Part shown: positions 1 to 9,460 of the stretch, piece after piece | Position numbering within the stretch: the first letter of the stretch is position 1 | How the letters are laid out: each line of letters begins with the position of its first letter | Assembly: GCA_037952775.1 (NCBI GenBank) | Contig: JBANAY010000004.1 | Span: 124,001-188,000, forward strand | Source of the DNA: Clonostachys chloroleuca | Taxonomy: Eukaryota > Ascomycota > Sordariomycetes > Hypocreales > Bionectriaceae | DNA: 64,000 nt | Reading direction: 5' to 3' | Notes under the pieces: generated by a model | Database searches by the model: none | Told to the model about the DNA's origin: nothing | Seen by the model: only the letters and a program-made list of their open reading frames with translations | Program-made: the position numbers and the translations under genes

Positions 1-3
1 CAT
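1..3 (-). CDS. Possible start codon of a gene leaving the left edge
   Basis: On the minus strand the last bases before the window edge read GCCGCCACC followed by ATG, an almost ideal fungal/eukaryotic Kozak context. A minus-strand gene could therefore start at base 3 and continue outside the window. Only the start codon is visible, so neither the product nor the reality of the gene can be judged. An upstream intron or a later start would change this. Confidence 0.3.
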
Positions 4-1348
4 GGTGGCGGCTGTGAAAGATCAATTGAGAGCGGGGCTGACAGCTCCAGTGATCAAATGGGAGAAGAGAGGTGAGAAAGGGACAGAGAGATGGGGAGGA
101 GGGCGTCGTCGAGGGGCGTTGATGGAGGCTTTTGGATGGATGAAAGGGAAGAATCCAAACGGCGGCATTCAGAACTCTTAGCGGTACCTCTATACAAATT
201 GTTGGGTGCGGTTGCCCGAACAGGCTGGGCCATGGGGAACAAGCTTGCCGAATGCGTTGTTTTGATTGGCCAGCACTTTACTTCCCTTTCTGGACAAATG
301 GAATTCCGACGCCGAATCGCGGATCATCAAGTGCTTCCAAGGTTCTCTGGTGAACACGAGCTCCCTGGCCGAGTCGACTGTTACCCTGACTATTGAAGGT
401 GCCTGCCGAGCTCCTTTGCCCATTCCGGGGCGCATCCAGCATTCATGTCGGAGCTCTGTATCTTGCTGGTGTACCGCACGTCAGTTCCTAGTAAATGAGT
501 GTCTTATTCAGTTGGCTTAAGTGAGCAGCTGGCAAGCCTCCCTAGCCAGCTTGACCCATTCAAAGTACCTCGTGCATCACTGCCAGCCGCACTTTTTTAC
601 ATGTGAAGCGACGTGACATCAGCTCCCGTGCCAGTGCAGGTAGGGACGGTTCGTTGCTTTGCCGAGAGCATTAATGGGACAGTTACCTAGGCATTGCGCA
701 GACAACGCTTTTCCGCCTGTCCGCAACTCTGGCCAACCAGCGTCTCATTCTGGATTAGCCCTGGGCAGGAAGCCGATGGACATCTGCGCGTCGCGATTAT
801 TCTAGACTAGTAAGAAAGGTACCCGCGCCGCTGCACTTATCCGCCAACATCTCGCACTGTCGAGACCACGCAAAACAGGGTGGTAATACGCGCAGCCTTA
901 CCCGTTTGTTCCTGAAGGAACCAACCTAGCATATTGTTTACTAGCATAACCACTGGATTTACTTAACTTGGGGCAATTCGGCTACACAAGTTTGATTTCC
1001 TGGCCCAAGCGATGTCGGATCGTCCTGGAAGTCATTTATGTCAGCAAGATCAAATAATAGCACTTGCATAGATGTGGCGTTAGCTAGAGCACGTGACCCA
1101 AGGTGTGGCTCAAGGTCCCCTCTAGTTGGAGCTTGACGAGGTGGGCTTCAAGGCAGCACCTCAAGTACGTGTGATCACCACTGCCTTACCAACCACGAGC
1201 ATCGAAACAAACGACACTCTCTCTTCGTTCTCTTCTAAGAGCTTAATAATACACGGTCCACTCGGCATACCTGCCTTCTTTTTCTTTAATTCTACAACGA
1301 TTGCCTACTAAGCGCCGACAGCTCCAGAATTGGTGCGAAACCACAAAG
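4..1348. other. Intergenic region upstream of RPN8
   Basis: No open reading frame here looks coding: the short frames at 91-520 have no recognisable motif and overlap on both strands. The part next to 1349 is the promoter and leader of RPN8 and includes pyrimidine-rich stretches near 1215-1290. The part next to position 3 may be the promoter of a gene leaving the left edge. Confidence 0.5.
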
Positions 1349-2500
1349 ATGCCTACTACGACGGCGGAAACGCTATCTCTCGTCACTCGGAACGTGTCTG
1401 TCGCTCCTCTCGTCCTTTTGTCTGCCGTCGACCACTACAATCGTACGATACAGCAGAACAACAGTGCAAAGTCGAAACGAGTGGTTGGTGTACTTCTTGG
1501 GCAGAACGATGGCAAGAATGTGAGAGTATCAAACAGCTTCGCAGGTACGTCATCAACCACTCTTTTTATAGGATGGGAGCCTGAGCTAACTTGGCTCCAG
1601 TTCCTTTTGAGGAGGATGAGAAGGACCCTTCGGTGTGGTTCTTGGATCACAACTACGTCGAGTCTATGAACGATATGTTTAAGAAGGTCAACGCCAGAGA
1701 GAAGTTAATAGGCTGGTACCATTCCGGCCCAAAGCTTCGAGCATCTGACTTGGAGATCAATGAGCTCTTCAAGCGCTATAACCCCAACCCTCTCCTGGTC
1801 ATCATTGATGTCCAGCCAAAGGAGTCTGGCGTGCCCACAGACGCTTACTTCGCGGTAGAGGAGATCAAAGACGTTCGTTATTCCCCCTCCCCAAAGAGAA
1901 CTCCCAGGTGGATTGACAGCGCTAACTATACCACAGGATGGCACCACGACCTCAAGGACCTTTGTCCATACCCCCTCGATCATCGAGGCCGAAGAAGCAG
2001 AGGAGATCGGCGTCGAGCATCTGTTAAGAGATATCCGAGATGTCGCAGTCGGAACCCTATCTACCAGAGTCACCAACCAACTTCAGTCTCTTCAAGGCCT
2101 CCACCTCCGCCTACGTGATATTGGCGCCTACCTTCAGAAGGTCCTTGACGGCGATCTCCCCGTCAACCACGCGATTCTTGGAAACCTTCAAGATGTGTTC
2201 AACCTCCTACCCAACCTTTCGACACCCGAGAGCAGTGACAAGTCTGGCAGTGGTGACCTTGCAAATGCCCTAAGCATCAAGACCAACGATCAGCTCATGA
2301 CTATCTACCTGAGCAGTCTGATACGCGCCATCACCGCGTTCCACGATCTCATCGAGAACAAGATCCAGAACAGACAACAACAGGAAGAGAAGGAAGCGAA
2401 GAAGGAGGTAAATGGAAAGGAGGAGAAGAAGGAAGGTGCCACCGGCGACAGCAAGGAGACGGCCGACAAGGACAAGGAGAGCAAGGAAAAGACAAAATAA
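1349..2500 (+). CDS. RPN8: 26S proteasome regulatory subunit Rpn8 (PSMD7)
   Basis: Non-catalytic MPN subunit of the 19S proteasome lid, partner of the deubiquitinase Rpn11. Three exons, 1349-1544, 1601-1872 and 1937-2500, joined by GT-AG introns, give 343 residues, the usual family size. The MPN domain fills roughly residues 7-140. Where Rpn11 has the zinc-binding HxHP of the JAMM motif, this protein reads GWYHSGP, so it should not bind the catalytic zinc, as expected for Rpn8. After the second intron the sequence [14 protein letters not shown] matches the conserved region following the MPN domain. The C-terminus is a Lys/Glu-rich tail of about 40 residues. The start ATG at 1349 is the first in frame with the conserved N-terminus ([15 protein letters not shown]). 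It is convergent with the SWIM gene at 2712-3315. Family assignment is very secure. Confidence 0.97.
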
Positions 2501-2711
2501 AGGCGAATCATATAGCCAAATAGATCATTAAAGCAGCCACCCCAGAGGTCTGGGGGCCATCCACTACACTACAGTAATTGACATCGAGGGACCGCATTTG
2601 TACATGTACCAAGATGGGTTTGCACGGTCAGGACGAGAGTAATGAATTCAGCCACGACTAAGGTCGTCAATAGCTATCAAGAACTGTCTGAAATATATTG
2701 TAGCCTTGCCA

Positions 2712-3315
2712 TCAGATCCTAGCTAGAAGACCCGCCAGCTCTTCTTTCGTGACAGATCTTCTCTCCATGTAACCACCGAGCAAATGGCCCCATTGGCTCG
2801 CTAACACGGCGGCGAGTAGATGTTTGCAGCATGGAACATGGCCAGGAACTGCACTACCATCCGAGCTCAGCCCTCCAAAGAGTCCCCCACTATAGTCATT
2901 TACCTCACCACCTGCGAAAGTAGATCGTTCTCCCGATGTAGGTAAAAATGCGTCTACAGAAAAGCTGGCGCAGTTACAGCTCCATGCACTGAGGCACGAC
3001 GTAGTTCCTTGGCGGCTCAGGAGGGCGGCCTCGTCGGATCGGTTTGGCCACGGCCGATTTGACCAGCATGACGGAGCATGATGGCTCCTCCTCCGCCGCG
3101 CCATGCAGAGTCACCCGGGTGACAAGTTTGCGATCAATAAGGTCCAGGGCTGGGAGGAGAAGATTCGGGAATAACACATGGAGGGTGAGGAAAAGACAGC
3201 GCCTGTTTGTTGGCTGTGTGGTAGCGTCGCTCTCTTGCTCATTCACCGTGCATGCTGCGGATATGGCATCAATGAGGGCCGTGAGAACCTGGCGGTGGCT
3301 TGGTAAACTTTGCAT
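2712..3315 (-). CDS. SWIM zinc-finger protein, frame broken
   Basis: Small fungal SWIM-domain protein of about 200 residues. The first half (ATG at 3315, MQSLPSHRQVLTALIDA...) contains LFPNLLLPALDLIDRKLVTRV and a stretch ending RNYVV, then runs to a stop at 2974 in its own frame. The second half continues in another frame with LSAWSCNC, then CCKHLLAAVLA and a C-terminal ERRSVTKEELAGLLAR. Together these give the CxC...CxH zinc ligands of a SWIM finger (CNC and CKH). The frames meet at about 2990-3000, at GTCGTGCCTCAG. Restoring two bases (for example GTGCGCCTC) or removing one would rejoin them. No intron of sensible length explains the break. SWIM proteins of this kind are related to the Shu2/SWS1 recombination factors, but I infer only the zinc finger here. 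It may be a pseudogene or an assembly error. Confidence 0.7.
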
Positions 3316-3688
3316 CGTTCGCCAGATAGCTCATAGTTCGACGCCTTGGTTTTAGAAATCATATATTCTTAAGTTGATAAAAAAAAAAAAAAAAAGGGAG
3401 TCTTTGTTTAGTATTGGATTAGTGAGTCCTATTGGGTGGGTGCATAGTCGGGAAATCGTCGTTGTGCATTATCTGGGTGGCAGTTCAAACTAGAGTCAAA
3501 ATACGAACTAGAGCACAGGTAGCAAGGATGATCTCAACAACGATATGGTAACTAATAGAAGTGTGCTTTTTTATTATTATATGCTACAATAGGTGTCTCT
3601 CTGTATGTAAAAGGATCTACAGGGTGGGACTAATTAGCTCAAGCTTCAAGTATAGTACAATATCCTGTGCCGAGAACTGGCACATCAT
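3316..3688. other. Intergenic, between HEM13 3' end and SWIM gene start
   Basis: No gene seen. It holds an uninterrupted run of 17 A at 3379-3395 and otherwise AT-leaning sequence. It must contain the 3' UTR of the coproporphyrinogen oxidase gene and the promoter of the SWIM gene, both on the minus strand. Confidence 0.5.
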
Positions 3689-4970
3689 TCATACCCATTC
3701 TTTAGGGTTTCTCAAGATCTCAGTGAGGAGCGACTCTCGAGTGTTCGGCTCAGGCTCGTGCATGTACTTCCACTCGGCCGTGCGTGGCAGACTCATGAGA
3801 ATACTCTCAACCCGCGATCCAGGCGTGTTGAGGCCGAAGGCGGTGCCACGATCATGGACAAGGTTGAACTCGACGTACTTGCCACGTCGGATCTGCTGCC
3901 ATTCCTTCTCCTTCTCGTTAAAATTCATGTTCTTACGTCGCTCGATGATAGGAACGTAGGAAGGCAGGAAAGACTTAAGGCAGTCCTGAATGAATGCGAA
4001 TGTATTCTCCCGGTCGTGGCCTGAATCATCGAGATCGTCAAAGAAGATGCCGCCAATTCCACGTCCTTCGCCTCGGTGCTTGTTAAAGAAGTACTCGTCG
4101 CACCACTTCTTGAAGCGGGGGTAGTACGTCTTGTCGTGGTTATCACAGACGTCCTTGAGGGTCTGATGGAAATGAACGGCGTCCTCCTCGAATAGGTATG
4201 AGGGCGTCAAATCACTGCCACCACCAAACCACCAAGCCTGCGAAGTCCCATCAGGGTTCGCAGTCTCGAAGTAGCGGTAGTTTAGATGGACGGTGGGTGC
4301 CATGGGGTTTCGAGGGTGCAGGACCATGCTGAGACCAGCAGCAAAGAACTCGAGGGAATCGACATTAGGGTCCATGGACTTGTGATTGGCCCTCATCTTG
4401 GCAATGGCAGGCTTGGGAAGGGAGCCGTAGACGACGCTGACACCAACACCGGCCTTCTCGAAGACGTTTCCGTCTTGAAGAACGCAGCTGATGCCGCCGC
4501 CGCCGTTGGGGCGTGTCCACTCATCCTGACGGAACTTGTGGCCATCGACCTTCTCTAGTTCCCGAACAATAATCTGCTGTTGTTCCTTGATGAACTTCTC
4601 CATCCTGAGGCGCATGGAGGAGTTCTCGGTCACGCCGGCTTCGGCCTTCCTCAATGCATCCTTCTCGGCGAGGGTCGTAGCTTCGAGCTTCGCAGCGTTC
4701 TCGGTAGCCTGTTTCTCTACTTGTCAGAAAGACTCCAGCAACACGGTTTAGCGACAGGCTCACAGCAGCACGAACATTGTAGTAAGCCAGAGGGGCGGCG
4801 AAGCCAACAGCTCCTGCAGCATAAATCAAGCTCCAGGAGGTCTTGGAAGACTGGCCAGCTCCAGATTTGGAGCTGAACTGCCTCGTGGCGTTCAATTGAC
4901 GAGTGAATCGCGGTGCAGAGGCCTGACCAAGCTTGGTCGTGAGACGCTGAGCTTGTCGGCGGGCTGCCAT
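3689..4970 (-). CDS. HEM13: Coproporphyrinogen III oxidase (oxygen-dependent)
   Basis: Heme biosynthesis enzyme that oxidatively decarboxylates two propionates of coproporphyrinogen III to give protoporphyrinogen IX. Exon 1 runs from the ATG at 4970 to about 4764. Exon 2 runs from about 4714 to the stop at 3689. The intron between them is only about 50 nt and its exact boundaries are uncertain. The predicted protein is about 410 residues. Family hallmarks are [42 protein letters not shown] and [16 protein letters not shown]. The N-terminus is rich in Arg and Gln with no acidic residues for the first 45 residues. It is followed by a hydrophobic segment ([17 protein letters not shown], residues 48-64). 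This resembles a mitochondrial presequence plus an inner-membrane sorting anchor, so the enzyme is probably in the intermembrane space, unlike the cytosolic yeast enzyme. It is divergent from ATG8. Confidence 0.96.
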
Positions 4971-6322
4971 GATGCTTGTAGGTTGAGACGAGTGTAGTGC
5001 TCAATGATGGTGTAGCATGAACAATTTTCTCCCCACCACCTGCAACTTAGAGGTAGCCGGGAGTGATGAACAACGCAAAGCGGAAAAGAACCAGACAAGG
5101 CGACCGCAATGGGTAGATATACAAGAATCCCAATCAATTGGAAGGGGATGTGATGTGAAAAAAAGTTTACAAGAGCTTACAAAATCTTACGATTTACAGC
5201 GGATAGAATCGGGGAGACTGCTATTGGATAGCCAGGGTCGGCCTCCAGACAGTTGACAGTTCGCTAGCTTTGGTGGAGGAACTGACCAACAATGGACGTA
5301 GGCCTGGAAATGCGCCGGAAAAGTCCAGGACAAATATCCCGACCAGGAACAAATATCAGGTGATAGAGAACATCAGGCAACCCCATTTCCCGCTAATGGT
5401 TGGAAGGCTGCTGATCTCACAGATTTTTGATCCTATGTACAAGAAGACTGTGACCGCCGTCGGAATGACGAGGGGAGCAGAGACAAGGTGAGTAGGTGAG
5501 ACGTAAAAAGGCCTCTCTGTAGCTTCTATGCAGCAGTCTTGAAACACCACCACCACCACCACGCTTAATAAAGTCATCAAGTGCGCATAAGTGTATCGTA
5601 ATCGTATGTGACTAATTGGTCAGGGAAGATAGAGTGCTGCTCGCGTAGAACAGGACCATGCGGAAGATTTCAAGCTGCAGGTGTGTTTCCACTATGAGCT
5701 ACCTGCATCGACCCTCACCGAGGCTGTTGAGTCACATCGGAGGGCCTCCCTCCCCATTTGGCGAGGACTGGAACTGCGTGTGCTCATCGCCACCACCGCA
5801 TCAGAGCCCCTTCTGCCTCGTTTTCCCCGTGATCACTTGGCGAGGCGGCTGATGCGCACAGTGCGGCCCATTAGCGGCTTGGTGCACTGTAGGCTCAACT
5901 GCATCCGGGCGTGAGCGCTGTACTGTGATCAATCAGCCTTAGAAGGGGCTGGGTCTAGCGTGAACGTGAGAACCCCGCGTCTGTCCCTGCCTCTGTGTGA
6001 GAGGCGTAAAGTACCTGCACAGCACCCGGTGTTACTAATCTGGCGCCTGGCAGGCTGCTTGCGATATGCCACCACCCGCCTTATTAATGAAGGTACTTGC
6101 CTAAGTCCTCCCACCGACCTTTCGTTGCCCTTCTCTGCCGCATCAGCTGCTGCCTGCTGCCTTCGTGCCTCGTAGTATTTCATCCATCCCCGAACCTTGT
6201 TCCATTAAACATCTCCATCCACACCCTCGCATTTTCGATTTTACAACCTCCTTGCTCCAGACAGACGCAAGTATCCCACCGCCTTTTTTCGACGTCACAG
6301 CCAGCTTCACACGACCGCCACC
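4971..6322. other. Divergent HEM13/ATG8 intergenic region
   Basis: A 1.35-kb region between two divergently transcribed genes, with no credible coding frame. It holds a short CAC trinucleotide run at about 5545-5561 and a perfect TGAGTCA heptamer at 5728-5734. Immediately before the ATG8 start is a pyrimidine-rich leader ending in ACCGCCACC-ATG. Promoters of both genes must lie here. Confidence 0.5.
5728..5734 (+). promoter_or_regulatory. TGAGTCA, bZIP (Gcn4/Cpc1-type) site candidate
   Basis: A perfect AP-1/Gcn4 heptamer lies about 590 nt upstream of the ATG8 start in the region shared with HEM13. Cpc1/Gcn4 activators bind this sequence and are known to connect amino-acid starvation with autophagy. 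A 7-mer of this kind occurs by chance every few kb, so the assignment is only a suggestion. Confidence 0.25.
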
Positions 6323-6919
6323 ATGCGTAGCAAGTTTAAGGACGAGCACCCCTTCGAGAAGCGCAAGGCTGAAGCCGAGCGCATCTGCCAGAAGTACTCC
6401 GATCGCATTCCTGTAAGCCTTCCTTCCAATTTGTGAATCTCCATCGCGTGCCTGATACGATATGCGCTGTGCCCGCCCTTCTCGTCGACTAGAGCGGCGA
6501 GGCTGGCACCCCGCTTATCTGGTGATCGAGCACTTCGCAGGCCTCTCGATCCCACATCGGACTCGTTTTGCTAATAAGTATCAAATAGGTCATTTGTGAG
6601 AAGGTCGAGAAGAGCGATATCGCCACCATCGACAAGAAGAAGTATCTCGTCCCCTCCGACCTTACCGTAGGTCAGTTTGTCTACGTCATCCGCAAGCGAA
6701 TCAAGCTCTCCCCCGAGAAGGCCATCTTCATCTTCGTCGATGAGGTCTTGCCCCCAACTGCTGCTCTCATGAGCAGCATCTACGAAGAGCATAAAGATGA
6801 GGATGGGTATGTATTGATTTCAAACTTCCTTTCTCATGCTCCGCTGCTAATATATATCTTTCTTTCACAGCTTCCTTTACATCACCTACTCTGGGGAGAA
6901 CACATTTGGGTCTTCTTGA
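6323..6919 (+). CDS. ATG8: Autophagy ubiquitin-like protein Atg8
   Basis: Ubiquitin-like modifier conjugated to phosphatidylethanolamine on the growing autophagosome. Exons 6323-6412, 6589-6806 and 6871-6919 encode 118 residues. The first intron is 176 nt with a CTAAT branch-like motif; the second is 64 nt. The start [20 protein letters not shown] and the core [23 protein letters not shown] are close to invariant in the family. The chain ends [10 protein letters not shown], placing the conserved glycine at residue 116 with two residues after it. Cleavage by the Atg4 protease would expose Gly116. The two-residue tail is shorter than the tail I would expect in many Sordariomycetes. Residue 23 is Cys (RICQKYSD), where Arg or Lys is common. 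Start choice is supported by the Kozak context GCCACC-ATG. Confidence 0.98.
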
Positions 6920-9460
6920 GTCGCCCGCGACTTTCCGATCGACAAGACTGATGGCGGCGTTATTGGACGATTGTGTTTTCTTTGATGGGATGGTTGTAAG
7001 GATTTATCTTATACGAGTCCATGAGCAAGCTCCTCACCGACGGCGGAACGCGCGCCACTTTTTCCGCTCCGAGAGGTGCGAAGCGAAGACAAATCCCTTG
7101 GCTCGTTTGACGCACCGGGTTTCTATCGGGATGGAGTACCTCCACAATATGAATGCGGGCAACGTTCGTTCGAAGAGTTCGTTGTTGGCATAACCGAGCC
7201 CTTTGCACTCGTCATTTTTTCCTCGCTTTCTTTTCGCGGGTTTCTTAAGTCGGCTTTCCAATGTTGGACTGTTCAAGATGTTTATGGGTATGAAGAATGA
7301 TAGAAATGCTAAGCAGGCAATAAATCCACCAAACCAGCCAAATCTAACCAGCTCCATCACTAAACGGGTGAAAGTCTGATGAGCGGATGTATGCTTGTAG
7401 CTAGATCAAAGAAGATGGCCCATTGCACTCCTCGATTTTGATGCGGCAGTAGTTTCCTCTTGTCAATATGCTCATGCATTCGACCGCCAATAAGCCCCAC
7501 GGCAAACACCATGTTCAGTCACCAGACCTCAAGATTGCTATCGATAATCTTCCATCGCTGTGAAGTAACGGGCGGAGTCATGACAGCCTTCTCCGACATG
7601 GGTGCAAGCTTCTGCACCAAGTCTGGAGAAGTTCTTTGCCTGGCCGTGCCTTGGTGAGAAGAAGTACTTATCCATTTCGGAATCTGTTATTATAGGTACC
7701 TGAGTAGGTAGGTAGGTAGGTAAAAAGTGTAAAAAATGGCATTATCAAGGGTCTTGATGATGTAAGTTCGGGACGTATTTTAGACTCTTGGAGCACCTTA
7801 GGCGCTTCGCCAAACATGACCCACCATCTTCGATATCCATTGTAGAGCTGGGCATAAAAATAGCACTTTGTCTTTAGTAGAAGGGCTAGAATGGCGGTTC
7901 CAGCAAGAGCTTTTTGTTCTCATAACACCATACCTTACTATCAAGTCAACAGGCTTCTCTCGATGCTTCCTTGTGCAGTATTCCGGTATTCTCGAGGGTG
8001 TCGTGACGTGGGGAGGCAGGTGACGTCAGCGCATCAGATGCACCCCCTAGTACATCACGAGGGTCGGTAAAGTAGCACATACGAGTCCCGTGAGAAAACA
8101 TACGTCTTGGGGATGCGCGTAGGAGGAGTGCAACACCGATGTGCGCTGTGAGCAAATAGTCCGCTTGGGTCGGTATGTACCTGCATCACGATACGTAAGG
8201 TAGGGAGTCGCCAGCAAGCCATAATCGTGTTTGCAGGTGGGCCCACGGCTTCAAGGCGCTATTGGTGGGGAAGGAAGGCGGCCCAAGGGACCCACCTGCC
8301 GTCCTAGATGTGCGTAACCGCCTTTGCTGCCCCACGTCCCTTGATTGGATCTGAAGCTTCAAAACTCGGTCGAGTCCAAGGTGCTTGGGGCCGGCTTGGG
8401 TCTCGGTGGCCCGTGTTCCTCAACATGGTCCTCTATGCTCCTATCAATTCTGCCAAGCCTGCGCTTCTTGGTGCTGACCCTCCACCGACATACTCTGAGA
8501 CCAGCTTCACGCAAGCGCCTGCACCGACGCACGACGAGCCTGGGGCTGAATGATCAGCTCGGAATCATGAGTATGAGAGCAGGCTCGGGTCCCTCTCTAT
8601 CTCAGAGTGACGGCCATTCAAGACCAGCCGGCCAGCTTGTAGGTGCTGGCTCTATTGTGTGATTGTGGGTGAATGAACAATGGAACAAAGTCGCCTCTTC
8701 GGTCAAGGTGAGCCAAATGTCAACAGCCGGCAAACCCCAGGGTTTGTGTCCATTTTTGGAAACGCCGCAAAAATACCAAAATACAGACGTAAATCTTTAA
8801 GCGCTGAATGTCGAAGACCGCAATGGCTTGCTTGTGGGCCAGTTTTATCGCCGACGTTTTGACCACCCCTGGTTGCCATCACACACACTGATTTCACTGG
8901 CTGTAGAAGGCTTGGCGGAGCGCTTAACCAGTCGAACACTGGACGCACGACGAACAGGAAGCCGGCCTGTGGCTGGGAGACCTGGAGCAATTGTAAAGGC
9001 ATACACAGTGATTGGGACTTCTGCCCTGCTTGCATTGAATGCCGTTTCAGTTCTTTGGCGTGGTATTGCGCATCCAAAATTCTTTGGGGTTTGCTTATAG
9101 TTCGCCTTTGTTGCCCTCCCATTCCTATTGTCTTCTTTTGTGATTGACCTCAACATACCCAACCTCTCACCTAGACCATGGATTGCTAGAGCTTCCATTT
9201 GTTTATTTCCTTTCACGTCTCTTTCTTTATTTTCTTAAATTTAGGAGCCTTCGCTTGGTCGAACTCCTTCTTCTTCTTCTCATTATTTCAGCATTGTCAT
9301 CAAGTCCTCTACGCCTGCTGGCCACGGCCCAATAATACTCGATATTTGCCCCAAGTTGTCGTCCCTCTGGTAGCGACGTTTCAACTCCCTTTTACCCTTT
9401 ACACTTTTCAAACGCATCTCTTTGAATTATTACAGTAAACAACAAGCGCAAGCACCCAAG
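6920..9460. other. Long intergenic region, ATG8 to PRM1
   Basis: No gene recognised in 2.5 kb. Frames on both strands are short, mutually overlapping and motif-free. The left part contains the ATG8 3' UTR. A GTAG tetranucleotide microsatellite (about five units) is at 7705-7724. The last 300 nt (about 9150-9460) are pyrimidine-rich and look like the promoter and leader of PRM1. Confidence 0.45.
7705..7724. repeat. (GTAG)n microsatellite
   Basis: About five consecutive GTAG/TAGG units in a gene-free stretch downstream of ATG8. It is a simple sequence repeat with no apparent function. Confidence 0.8.

Noticed and set aside
5545..5561. CAC trinucleotide run as possible coding His repeat
   Set aside because: Lies in a divergent intergenic region without an open frame around it; treated as simple sequence.
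8308..8662. Overlapping plus-strand frames of 81 and 105 residues
   Set aside because: They overlap in different frames, neither has a motif and no introns connect them to further sequence.
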